DNA of 33,246 bases, taken from the NCBI GenBank assembly GCA_902613175.1, contig CACMGJ010000019.1, forward strand, positions 1-33,246, read 5' to 3'. The number at the start of each line of letters is the position of its first letter. Position 1 is the first letter of the stretch. Shown one piece after another: positions 26,696-33,246 of the stretch. The notes beneath the pieces are model-generated. The model saw nothing but the letters and a program-made list of their open reading frames with translations, did not search any database and was not told where the DNA came from. Source of the DNA: Halieaceae bacterium (lineage in GTDB: Bacteria; Pseudomonadota; Gammaproteobacteria; Pseudomonadales; Halieaceae). Position numbers and translations under genes: made by a program.

Positions 26696-27139
26696 TTACC
26701 AATCGCAGCGCATCATTAGCGCGTCCTCGCGCCCCGCTGCCGTCTCATAATAATTTTCCCGACGCCCCATCACTGCAAAGCCCAGCTTTGCGTACAAAGC
26801 CAAAGCGGCGGTATTACTAGACCGTACTTCAAGGAAAACCGATCGGATTTTGGACAAACACAATTTCTCAAAAGACTGTGTCAATAACGACTCGCCAATG
26901 CCAGTCCGCCGAAAGGCCTCGCCCACTCGAATATCAATAATCTCAGCCTCGTCCTGAACAACCGAAAACCAGACTACGGCTTGAATACCCTGCGGCCCTG
27001 AAATGGCCCAGGCCCTGCCTGCGGGTTTAGCCAATAATCGCATGAGTGCACCGAGTGACGGGGGTTGATCGCTGTCGTACAGACCATTGAGCGAGAGGTT
27101 TACTACCTGCTCTGAGATAATCTCTTTGAATTTACCCAA
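26696..27139 (-). CDS. rimI: Ribosomal protein S18-alanine N-acetyltransferase RimI
   Basis: GNAT acetyltransferase that acetylates the N-terminal Ala of ribosomal protein S18. The 147-aa product has the acetyl-CoA loop RRTGIGESLL and the RimI signature FLEVRSSNTAALALYAKLGF followed by GRRENYY. The N-terminal third is less typical than usual. The start is TTG at 27139, inside the end of the preceding gene (8-nt overlap); no better start is in range. In E. coli rimI follows holD, and here it follows a gene that looks like a divergent holD. Confidence 0.9.
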   Translation of the reverse strand: MGKFKEIISEQVVNLSLNGLYDSDQPPSLGALMRLLAKPAGRAWAISGPQGIQAVVWFSVVQDEAEIIDIRVGEAFRRTGIGESLLTQSFEKLCLSKIRSVFLEVRSSNTAALALYAKLGFAVMGRRENYYETAAGREDALMMRCDW

Positions 27140-27854
27140 GGCTGAGCGACTTAAGCGGTTTTAGTGCCTCCCAAGCGACTCGTTTGAGAGCCGGCTCGGA
27201 GAGCATCGCCATGGTCGATGGAATCCGCACCCCTGACTGAACAATCCGGTCAGGTAAGTAGTGACAGTCGCCCACAAGAATGACTCGTTTGGCATCGACT
27301 TCCCGCGCCATTCGTTGAATAAGCCCGTGTAGGGCCTGCTTTGCAGACTCCGCATCACCCGACAATGCGCTGTTGCCGGCGACGGGCCAGTCAAACTGCT
27401 GCTGCATTAGCTTCGTGGTAGGCGTCGAAATCGCACGCGCCATCGCATTAATAAGGCCCAACTGATCTTGTCTAATCAGCCCATCGCCCAGTTCTTCAAG
27501 CCACAGAAATGGTCCTGCTGAGGCCAACAACATAGAGAACGAAACCGACTCGGACCCAGACGCTCTCGATTGTGAAACCGGCACACGAGAAGTTGGGCCA
27601 CTGGTGGTCGTTTGAGGCATTTGCGGCACAGGTGTGCTGGGGGTTTCAATCCGCGGCTCGACCGATCTGCTCACGACCGCTGGTTCATTGACCTCAGGTA
27701 CGGGAACTGCAAAACGCTGTGCTTTCGCGGCCCCAGGGAAATCAAATCGTGAGCTATAAACATTGATACCCATGGCCGACAGTGCCTGTCGACGCGCCAT
27801 TTCGACGGCGATAACGTCAGGGCTGGCGGTGGCTGTGTCAAGAGTATCGGACAT
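27132..27854 (-). CDS. Probable DNA polymerase III psi subunit, divergent
   Basis: A 240-aa protein directly upstream of rimI, the position of holD in E. coli and of the cryptic psi gene in Pseudomonas. Residues 20-50 (ARRQALSAMGINVYSSRFDF, then PGAAKAQRFAVPV) resemble the N-terminus of HolD, which has a L..LGI..W..R.PG pattern. In psi this region is the part that contacts the clamp loader. A Pro/Ser/Thr-rich linker of about 60 residues follows, then a folded domain from about 105 (FSMLLASAGPFLWLEELGDG to the end). E. coli psi is only 137 aa; Pseudomonas-type psi proteins are longer, with such a linker. The call rests on position and a weak motif, so it is moderately sure. Confidence 0.6.
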   Translation of the reverse strand: MSDTLDTATASPDVIAVEMARRQALSAMGINVYSSRFDFPGAAKAQRFAVPVPEVNEPAVVSRSVEPRIETPSTPVPQMPQTTTSGPTSRVPVSQSRASGSESVSFSMLLASAGPFLWLEELGDGLIRQDQLGLINAMARAISTPTTKLMQQQFDWPVAGNSALSGDAESAKQALHGLIQRMAREVDAKRVILVGDCHYLPDRIVQSGVRIPSTMAMLSEPALKRVAWEALKPLKSLSLG

Positions 27855-27878
27855 GATGCAAGTGTCTCACGAGTGCAC

Positions 27879-27911
27879 TGGTTATGACAGAACCACGCGT
27901 GCTGATAACCA
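27879..27911. repeat. 7-bp inverted repeat in the divergent gap
   Basis: TGGTTAT (27879-27885) and ATAACCA (27905-27911) are perfect inverted arms around a 19-bp spacer that includes the palindrome CACGCGTG (27894-27901). It lies 25-57 bp upstream of the psi-like gene and could be an operator. There is no T tract, so it is not a terminator. Confidence 0.4.
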
Positions 27912-27978
27912 CGGAGAACTACTCCACACAGATGTCACTTGAGCTCACTGCCTTTGGGTGCGTTCTTTAAGCGCTTTC

Positions 27979-28039
27979 TTTTGGCGCTCACTTTTGGCGC
28001 TCACTTTTGGCGCTCACTTTTGGCGCTCACTTTTGGCGC
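27979..28039. repeat. 13-bp tandem repeat, four full copies plus a partial one
   Basis: TTTTGGCGCTCAC is repeated exactly four times head to tail (27979-28030), followed by a fifth partial TTTTGGCGC. A diverged GCGCTTTC lies just before. It sits in the 274-bp non-coding gap between the psi-like gene (-) and the DUF819 gene (+). The rest of this gap holds the inverted repeat at 27879-27911 and no open frame. Exact copy identity suggests recent expansion; a protein-binding role is possible. Confidence 0.95.
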
Positions 28040-28128
28040 ATAGTTTGAGCCAACAGATCAGAGACGGCCGATCGTGACTGCGGTATTCTTTTGGTCTCTG
28101 GGTAGAAAACAATAAACAAGGTGACGCT

Positions 28129-29274
28129 ATGTCTCTCATACCGGCTGATCAGCACTTTGCTGTCATCGCAGCTATCTTATTTTTATCAGCCATTGCATTT
28201 GCGTCGGAGCGAACGGTTGTCGGACAGAGGATTACCGGTACTGTCGTCGTCATCTTGCTCGCCATTGTTGCGGCCAATGTGGGCGTCATTCCTCACTCGG
28301 CTCCCGCGTACGGCTTCATCTTCAGTTACATCGTCCCAATGCTGATCCCCTTATTTCTGTTTCAGGCAGATATCCGCCGACTGGCGCGAGAAGCGTCGCG
28401 AACAACTGCCGCCTTCCTTATTGCCACAGTAGGCACCGTCGCAGGTGTTATTGTCGCGGCCATGCTCCTCGATTTAAGCCAGTTAGGGACGGCCTCCGAC
28501 TTGGCTGCCGATCGTCGCGAGGCGGGCGTCGTCGGACTATTCGCGTCGACCTATATTGGTGGCTCGGTTAATTACGCGGCGCTCGGAGAGATCACAGGCT
28601 TGAGCGCTGACGCCTCATTTTTTTCTGCAGCCACCGCAGCAGACAACCTCTTCTCTGCCGTATTTTTGAGCATCATCGCGCTGATTCCGGGTGCGCACTG
28701 GATTGCCAGCCGCTTCGTTGCGCACGGTGATAGCAGTGCGAGTGAAATGGCCGAGACGACGGTCACCGCATCAAGCATCAGTTATGCGCTTGCCGCATCC
28801 GCCGGTATTGTGGCCATCACCGACTTACTGTGCTGGTGGCTGGATATTCCTAGCTGGCGCTACGCAATAATGACTCTGATCACCGTTAGTCTCGCCACCG
28901 CGGTTCCGCAAGTTCGTGACTGGTTTGCCGGCGCGTTTGAGGTGGGTGTTGCCCTTTCATTCACTTTTTTTGCCGCCATCGCAGCCGGCGCTGATATCAG
29001 GGCAATGATCAGTGTTGCACCGTTACTCATTGTGTTGGTGGCCATTCTATTGAGCGTTCACCTTGCGGTACTCCTGATAGTAGGTCGCCAGTTTGGATTG
29101 ACCATTCCAGAGCTGCTGACAGCCAGCAACGCCGCTGTTCTAGGAGCAACCACAGCCCCGGCCATGGCGGCAGCCAAAGGCTGGCATGATCAGGTCACGC
29201 CTGGCGTTCTCGTCGGTGTCCTTGGTTACGCCTTGGGCACCTTTATTGGCACAGCGCTTTTCCAAATTTGGTAA
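28129..29274 (+). CDS. DUF819 family membrane protein
   Basis: A 381-aa integral membrane protein with about ten to twelve helices, matching the DUF819 (YjcL-like) family: VVGQRITGTVVVILLAIVAANVGVIP near the start, a VPMLIPLFLFQADIRRL segment, the FASTYIGGSVNYAALGE segment and a LTASNAAVLGATTAPAMAAAKGW segment near the end. The Gly- and Asn-rich break motifs and the inverted likeness of the two halves suggest a transporter, but no substrate is known. The ATG follows AACAAGGTGACGCT, a moderate ribosome-binding site. It appears to be a single gene; the acyltransferase gene follows after 100 bp. Confidence 0.85.
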   Translation: MSLIPADQHFAVIAAILFLSAIAFASERTVVGQRITGTVVVILLAIVAANVGVIPHSAPAYGFIFSYIVPMLIPLFLFQADIRRLAREASRTTAAFLIATVGTVAGVIVAAMLLDLSQLGTASDLAADRREAGVVGLFASTYIGGSVNYAALGEITGLSADASFFSAATAADNLFSAVFLSIIALIPGAHWIASRFVAHGDSSASEMAETTVTASSISYALAASAGIVAITDLLCWWLDIPSWRYAIMTLITVSLATAVPQVRDWFAGAFEVGVALSFTFFAAIAAGADIRAMISVAPLLIVLVAILLSVHLAVLLIVGRQFGLTIPELLTASNAAVLGATTAPAMAAAKGWHDQVTPGVLVGVLGYALGTFIGTALFQIW

Positions 29275-29374
29275 ACGCCACTGGAATGGAATAACGAGAG
29301 CGCCTAAACTCGCGCTGGTCTTAAGTCGACAAAAAGGCGTATGACGATTAGGCGGATCGGTACTGCAGACAATA

Positions 29375-30271
29375 ATGCACATGACAGACACTCCAGCTAT
29401 TAATGACCCTCGCTTCCTACCCGACGTGGACCCCATGTTCGAGTACTACCTGGTGGATAAGCCGAAGCTTACCTACGAGTCACCCGAGGATGGTCCGTTA
29501 ACACGTGCCTTTGTACGTGTCCTTGAGGGTTTTCTGGGTCGTCATGAAATGGAAGGGCATTACCAGACGCTGAAAGCCCAAGATATTGACTCGAAGATGT
29601 TCTTCCGAGAAGCCTTTAAGCTGACCAATATCACGCTTGATGGGGATACCAGCCCTCTTGCAGACATCCCTAAAGATCACCCGGTTCTGTTCATAGCGAA
29701 CCACCCTTTCGGTGTTATCGATGGCCTGATCATGTGCAATATGGCCTTGGACTACGTGAACGATTTTCAGGTCGTCATCAACTCATTGCTCTGTCAGGAC
29801 CGCGATTTGGTCCCGCATTTCCTACCCATCGATTTTTCAGAAACTAAAGAAGCCGCAAAGCGGAATGTGCGCTCCAAGCAGCTCGCCGGCAAAGCCCTCG
29901 CGAATGGGGTGCCACTGATTTTGTTTCCTTCCGGTCATGTATCTACAGCAGATGCGCCCGGGTTCGGTGATGTGGTTGATGCACCTTGGACCACGTTTAT
30001 CGCCAAGCTGGTAATGCAGTATCGCCCCACAGTAGTTCCTGTCTTCTTCCACGGGCAGAACACACGTCTCTTCCACGTAGCTTCAAATATTGCCGAGCCG
30101 TTTCGTATGGCCATGCATATGCGCGAGGCACTGAAGCGCTTCGGCACCACCGTCTCGCTGGATGTCGGTAAGCATCACTCTCCGGAAGACTACAGTCATA
30201 TTACGAGTCGTCAGGAGATGACGACGCATTTCTATAATGTTGTGCAAGCAACGCGTCGCCCTCGCGATTGA
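29375..30271 (+). CDS. PlsC-like lysophospholipid acyltransferase
   Basis: A 298-aa acyltransferase of the PlsC superfamily. The acyl-acceptor site motif is FIANHPFGVIDG, with His110 and Asp116 (HX5D rather than HX4D, as in OlsA-like proteins), and the later FPSGHVSTA is the glycerol-phosphate-binding-type motif. The N-terminal part (about 1-100) carries no membrane helix, so it probably works at the membrane surface. The OlsA-like motif could point to ornithine-lipid or other lyso-lipid acylation, but no olsB is nearby. ATG at 29375 or 29381 can both serve as start. Confidence 0.82.
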   Translation: MHMTDTPAINDPRFLPDVDPMFEYYLVDKPKLTYESPEDGPLTRAFVRVLEGFLGRHEMEGHYQTLKAQDIDSKMFFREAFKLTNITLDGDTSPLADIPKDHPVLFIANHPFGVIDGLIMCNMALDYVNDFQVVINSLLCQDRDLVPHFLPIDFSETKEAAKRNVRSKQLAGKALANGVPLILFPSGHVSTADAPGFGDVVDAPWTTFIAKLVMQYRPTVVPVFFHGQNTRLFHVASNIAEPFRMAMHMREALKRFGTTVSLDVGKHHSPEDYSHITSRQEMTTHFYNVVQATRRPRD

Positions 30272-30282
30272 GCCACCGCGAC

Positions 30283-31098
30283 CTAAATCAGGACAAGAAG
30301 CGCAACCGCACCTAGCCAGAGTAGAAAGCTTCGCTTGAGTAGATGAAAGACGGCAGACAGTCGGTCATAGACAGATGCATCTGCCGGCAAAGTAATGGCC
30401 GCATCCGTTGCATCCTCCAGAAAGTCCCCCGTATCGACGTCTAGCGTCATGCCCTTGCCCGTGAGGTGCTCGATGGATTTATCGAAATCGCCGAATACGG
30501 AGAAGCTCAGCACCAGCAAGCGAGAGGGTAACCATTCAAGCAGCCGCATCAGGGAATCACTCAGGGGCGTCTTTGTCTCTTGCGTCAAATGCGCAAGGCG
30601 ATACGCCACTGCGCCAATGGGACCTAAGAGTAAGAAGTAGATCACTGGGCCAAACCACCGCTTTAACGCCATCACACTAAAAAACGAGGCCGCGACATCA
30701 CCGAAGTCGTCAACATCATCCGCCGAGCTGTCACCGCCGGCAGACTCGATCACCATCGCCGCTCCCTCGTTGTCGCCCACGCGGGCTCTCGCAAGAAACC
30801 GTTGCGTCAAAGTGGGGAAATCCTCGCGACCAAACGCAAAAAACAGCGCCGCTGTTCCGAGCAAAAGCACTGCAGCACCGCCGAAAACACCCTCTACCAA
30901 GATATACACAAGTGCGAAAACGACCGATGGTGCAACAACCAGAATCAACGCAGAACGCGTTGACGAGCCTTCTTCTTCCTCGCTGATCTGCGAGCGAAAG
31001 ACGGAGATAAAATCGATGGAGTGCAAAGGCCCGCCCGGGCCCATCAGCCAGTGCAGGCCGGTCGCCACGATGAACGATAAAAACGCCAGATAACTCAA
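30283..31098 (-). CDS. ampE: AmpE-like membrane protein
   Basis: A 271-aa membrane protein with about four to five helices (near 3-18, 50-85, 147-168 and 255-271) and a large soluble part, similar in layout to AmpE, the inner-membrane protein encoded after ampD and linked to beta-lactamase signalling. The family segments FLARARVGDNEGA, SFFSVMALKRWFGPVIYFLLLGPIGAVAYRL and LLEWLPSRLLVLSF can be seen. The start is TTG with a GGGGGAG ribosome-binding site 5 nt upstream. It follows ampD by 22 bp, so the pair forms an ampDE operon as in E. coli. Biochemical role is not settled. Confidence 0.85.
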   Translation of the reverse strand: MSYLAFLSFIVATGLHWLMGPGGPLHSIDFISVFRSQISEEEEGSSTRSALILVVAPSVVFALVYILVEGVFGGAAVLLLGTAALFFAFGREDFPTLTQRFLARARVGDNEGAAMVIESAGGDSSADDVDDFGDVAASFFSVMALKRWFGPVIYFLLLGPIGAVAYRLAHLTQETKTPLSDSLMRLLEWLPSRLLVLSFSVFGDFDKSIEHLTGKGMTLDVDTGDFLEDATDAAITLPADASVYDRLSAVFHLLKRSFLLWLGAVALLVLI

Positions 31099-31120
31099 GC
31101 TAACTCCCCCTTAACTCACG

Positions 31121-31702
31121 CTAGCTGCGCGGCAGCGATTCAACCCCCAATCGGGTTTGTAATTCCTGCCAGTCAAAGCTCTCTCCCGGATCTGTTTTGC
31201 GCCCGGGTGCAATATCACTGTGTCCAACAATAGCATCCTCTTCAATGTCTGGATGCGCAGCACGGCACTTTAGGATGATCTCCTCCAGCCGCGCATACTG
31301 TTCCTTTGTATACAAATGGGTATCGGTACCCTCAAGTTCAATACCAAGACTGAATTCATTGCATTTTTCACGATCACGCCATTGAGACACACCTGCATGC
31401 CAAGCCATGTCTTTTGTCGAGACAAACTGCATCACGTGACCGTCTCGACGAATCAAAAAATGCGCGGATACACGAAGGTCAGCGATCTCCTCAAAATACG
31501 GATGTCCCTGCGGGTCGAGCGTATTTGTAAAGAGCTCCGCAACGTGAGGCCCACCAAATTCGCCCGGGGGCAGCGATATATTGTGGACCACGACGAGCGC
31601 AACCGTCGCGCCCACTGGCCTCTCCCCGTAATTAGGTGACGGGATGTGCTCGCAGCCCTGGAGCCAACCTTCAGAAATTTGACCGTATTTATTGTCACTC
31701 AC
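31121..31702 (-). CDS. ampD: 1,6-anhydro-N-acetylmuramyl-L-alanine amidase AmpD
   Basis: Cytoplasmic zinc amidase that cleaves the peptide from anhydro-muropeptides during cell-wall recycling; its loss induces AmpC in species that have it. Family motifs are present: [15 protein letters not shown] with the first zinc His, [25 protein letters not shown] with the catalytic Glu, and [14 protein letters not shown] with the second zinc His and the Asp ligand. The GTG at 31702 gives 193 aa and fits the family N-terminus (about ten residues before EGWL). A TTG at 31732 is possible. Neither has a strong ribosome-binding site. It is divergent from nadC, as in E. coli. Confidence 0.94.
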   Translation of the reverse strand: MSDNKYGQISEGWLQGCEHIPSPNYGERPVGATVALVVVHNISLPPGEFGGPHVAELFTNTLDPQGHPYFEEIADLRVSAHFLIRRDGHVMQFVSTKDMAWHAGVSQWRDREKCNEFSLGIELEGTDTHLYTKEQYARLEEIILKCRAAHPDIEEDAIVGHSDIAPGRKTDPGESFDWQELQTRLGVESLPRS

Positions 31703-31742
31703 TTGAAAAACGTTGCTTCGGCTGTGTTTCAATACCGCATCA

Positions 31743-31827
31743 TATCAGGCACCACTATCCACCAGACACAACTACCTATCAGGCACTGCTATCTATCAGG
31801 CACTTCTACCCATCAGGAACAACGACC
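31743..31827. repeat. 17-bp tandem repeat, five imperfect copies, in the nadC leader
   Basis: Five head-to-tail units of 17 bp begin at 31743, 31760, 31777, 31794 and 31811. The consensus is TATCAGGCAC followed by NNCTAYC; copies 1, 3 and 4 share TATCAGGCAC exactly, copies 2 and 5 have drifted. The array fills most of the gap between the ampD and nadC starts and ends 13 bp before the nadC GTG. Seventeen is not a multiple of three, so it is not a coding repeat. Confidence 0.9.
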
Positions 31828-31840
31828 AGGATATCGAAAC

Positions 31841-32668
31841 GTGTTGACGCAAAGTGACATAGCGCCCCTTGTGGCTCTCGCGCTAGCCGAAGATGTCGGC
31901 AGTGGTGATATTACCGCGGGCTTAGTCGGCGCGGAGGAGCAGGCGCTGGCGACTGTGATCACGCGGGAGTCAGGCGTCTTATGCGGCACGCAATTCGTCG
32001 ACGCGGTCTTCGCCGCCGTCGATGCTTCGCTCGAGGTCATCTGGCAAAAGTCTGACGGTGACACAGTCCTGCCCGATGACACGCTGTTTACGGTGTCGGG
32101 CGCCGCACGCAGCATTTTGACAGCTGAGCGTGCCTCGCTGAATTTTCTACAAATGCTGTCCGGTACCGCCAGCTACAGTGCGAAACTCGCCTCACTGGTC
32201 GAGGGGACATCGACGCGCCTACTGGATACCCGAAAAACAATTCCCGGCTTCCGTATGGCACAGAAGTACGCTGTGACCTGCGGTGGCTGTCATAACCATC
32301 GCATCGGTTTATACGACGCGTTCCTCATCAAGGAAAACCATATTGCGGCTTGCGGCGGTATTCGCGAGGCCATAGAAACTGCGCGCGTAAATGCGCCAGG
32401 AAAACCGGTAGAGGTCGAGGTGGAAAGCTTGAATGAGCTGTCGCAAGCGTTGGACGCTGGCGCAGATCGTATCATGCTCGATAATTTTTCGCTGGATGAC
32501 ATGCGTCAGGCGGTGACTTTGAACAAGGGTCGAGCTGAGCTTGAGGCATCCGGTAATGTGACAGAGGCAACCCTTAGGGGTATTGCCGACACCGGCGTCG
32601 ATTTCATATCGATTGGCGCGCTGACCAAAGTCGTCATGCCGCTGGATTTGTCCATGCGACTGTCTTGA
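31841..32668 (+). CDS. nadC: Nicotinate-nucleotide pyrophosphorylase (quinolinate phosphoribosyltransferase) NadC
   Basis: Converts quinolinate and PRPP to nicotinate mononucleotide in NAD synthesis. The 275-aa product has the family segments [40 protein letters not shown] (129-145), [20 protein letters not shown] (148-167, with the basic residues that bind quinolinate and phosphate) and the DRIMLDN strand. The frame is open back to 31646, but GTG at 31841 matches the known N-terminus and has AGGA 9 nt upstream; the extra upstream residues would be translated from the 17-bp repeats. TTG at 31844 is an alternative. Confidence 0.96.
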   Translation: MLTQSDIAPLVALALAEDVGSGDITAGLVGAEEQALATVITRESGVLCGTQFVDAVFAAVDASLEVIWQKSDGDTVLPDDTLFTVSGAARSILTAERASLNFLQMLSGTASYSAKLASLVEGTSTRLLDTRKTIPGFRMAQKYAVTCGGCHNHRIGLYDAFLIKENHIAACGGIREAIETARVNAPGKPVEVEVESLNELSQALDAGADRIMLDNFSLDDMRQAVTLNKGRAELEASGNVTEATLRGIADTGVDFISIGALTKVVMPLDLSMRLS

Positions 32669-32706
32669 ATCTCCAGGTTTGAACACCCGCTCAAAGATGC
32701 TGAACG

Positions 32707-33186
32707 CTAAGCCTCTAGAAAGGGCTCTCGGCTTATCAACACTCCGTTCTCATCGCCCGCTAGATAGTCGCCCTCACTGACATTCACACCGCCCAAGGAG
32801 AGAACAAAGCCGCGCTCGCCACGACCCAGTTTCTCGGTTTTCATGGGTGTGGTCCCCAGGGCCATAATACAAAAATCAAAGGTGTTGATGACTTCGACAT
32901 CGCGCACAGCGCCAATAATCACCATGCCTGCCCAGCCGTTGTCCATCGCCGACTTAGCGACCAGATCACCCGTCAGCGCTTTCGCAAGTGAGCCACCACC
33001 ATCGATGAGTAGCACCCTACCCTCACCGGGCTCGGCAACCGCCTCTTTGACTCGCGAGTTGTCCTCAAAGCAGGCAACGGTTGAAACAGGACCGAAGAGG
33101 GACGTGCGCAAACCGAACCCACGAAATTGAAATGGCAATACGCTCGCGTCCGGGTTCAGATCGGACAGGTCGGGTGTACTCAGCAT
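32707..33186 (-). CDS. rraA: RraA-type ribonuclease E activity regulator
   Basis: RraA binds and inhibits RNase E; some family members are instead HMG/CHA aldolases. The 159-aa product matches E. coli RraA along its length: FRGFGLRTSLFGPVSTVACFEDN early, GRVLLIDGGGSLAKALTGD, GMVIIGAVRDVEVINTFDF and LGGVNVSEGDYLAGDENGVLIS. It is a single domain forming a trimer in the family. The ATG at 33186 fits the family start, though it lacks a clear ribosome-binding site and the frame stays open to the right edge. A short hairpin CAGCC/GGCTG lies 20 bp upstream. It is convergent with nadC, with a 38-bp gap lacking a terminator. Confidence 0.9.
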   Translation of the reverse strand: MLSTPDLSDLNPDASVLPFQFRGFGLRTSLFGPVSTVACFEDNSRVKEAVAEPGEGRVLLIDGGGSLAKALTGDLVAKSAMDNGWAGMVIIGAVRDVEVINTFDFCIMALGTTPMKTEKLGRGERGFVLSLGGVNVSEGDYLAGDENGVLISREPFLEA

Positions 33187-33246
33187 TGAAGCGCCAACTA
33201 CAGCCAATCGGCTGCGTACCCATCCAGCTGACTGACGGGCGATAAA

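Noticed and set aside
27979-28039. Tandem repeats as a CRISPR array or replication iterons
   Set aside because: Units are contiguous with no spacers, so not CRISPR. There is no replication initiator gene or AT-rich origin region nearby.
29298-29324. Inverted repeat AGCGC/GCGCT after the DUF819 gene as a terminator
   Set aside because: The 5-bp stem has no T tract after it on either strand.

Overview
The window is an ordinary chromosomal stretch of a gammaproteobacterium. It holds 34 complete or near-complete genes plus one gene cut by the left edge. I see no tRNA, rRNA, insertion sequence, prophage or CRISPR array. Gene blocks match the Pseudomonas/Cellvibrio-type order: dapA-bamC-MBL; wrbA-DUF2069 beside a TlpA thioredoxin; hda / AI-2E transporter / DUF2066 divergent from purM-purN-DUF3108; dcd-mrp divergent from metG, then rnfABCDGE; and nadC divergent from ampD-ampE. 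Gene packing is very tight. Stops overlap starts by 1-4 nt (NTGA or TAATG) in many places, and GTG and TTG starts are common. Together with moderate GC this fits a streamlined marine gammaproteobacterium, possibly of the OM60/NOR5 (Halieaceae) type. That placement is inference from gene order and protein style, not from a marker gene.

Layout. 1-1250 (-): a 62-aa unknown protein, rsmJ, and a cut gene leaving the left edge. 1360-2825 (+): a leucine-rich-repeat lipoprotein and an LpxL-type acyltransferase. 2768-5477 (-): dapA, bamC and an MBL hydrolase. 5520-6083 (+): a DUF3806-like exported protein. 6122-9634 (-): wrbA, DUF2069, sppA and a NUDIX hydrolase. 9734-10147 (+): a thioredoxin lipoprotein. 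10152-10334: a structured intergenic stretch with a strong minus-strand terminator. 10335-10817 (-): an unusual pterin-synthase-fold protein, divergent from a short-chain dehydrogenase and a VUT/YhhQ-type transporter (+). 12448-15275 (-): DUF2066, AI-2E transporter and hda. 15364-17830 (+): purM, purN and DUF3108. 17879-19290 (-): mrp and dcd. 19433-26276 (+): metG and the six-gene rnf operon. 26273-27854 (-): a candidate DNA polymerase III psi subunit, rimI and a hypothetical. 28129-30271 (+): a DUF819 membrane protein and a PlsC-like acyltransferase. 30283-31732 (-): ampD-ampE. 31841-32668 (+): nadC. 32707-33186 (-): rraA.

The genes serve core functions: lysine and cell-wall precursors, outer-membrane assembly and lipid A acylation, purine, dUMP and NAD synthesis, Rnf electron transport, control of replication, and muropeptide recycling. 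I found no convincing new multi-gene system. The points most worth a second look are the pterin-synthase homologue, which lacks the usual catalytic Cys and His and sits beside an SDR and a queuosine-precursor-type transporter. Others are the structured RNA-like stretch downstream of it, the probable cryptic psi subunit next to rimI, a 17-bp tandem repeat in the nadC leader, a 13-bp tandem repeat upstream of the psi candidate, and a translationally coupled 62-aa protein ahead of rsmJ.
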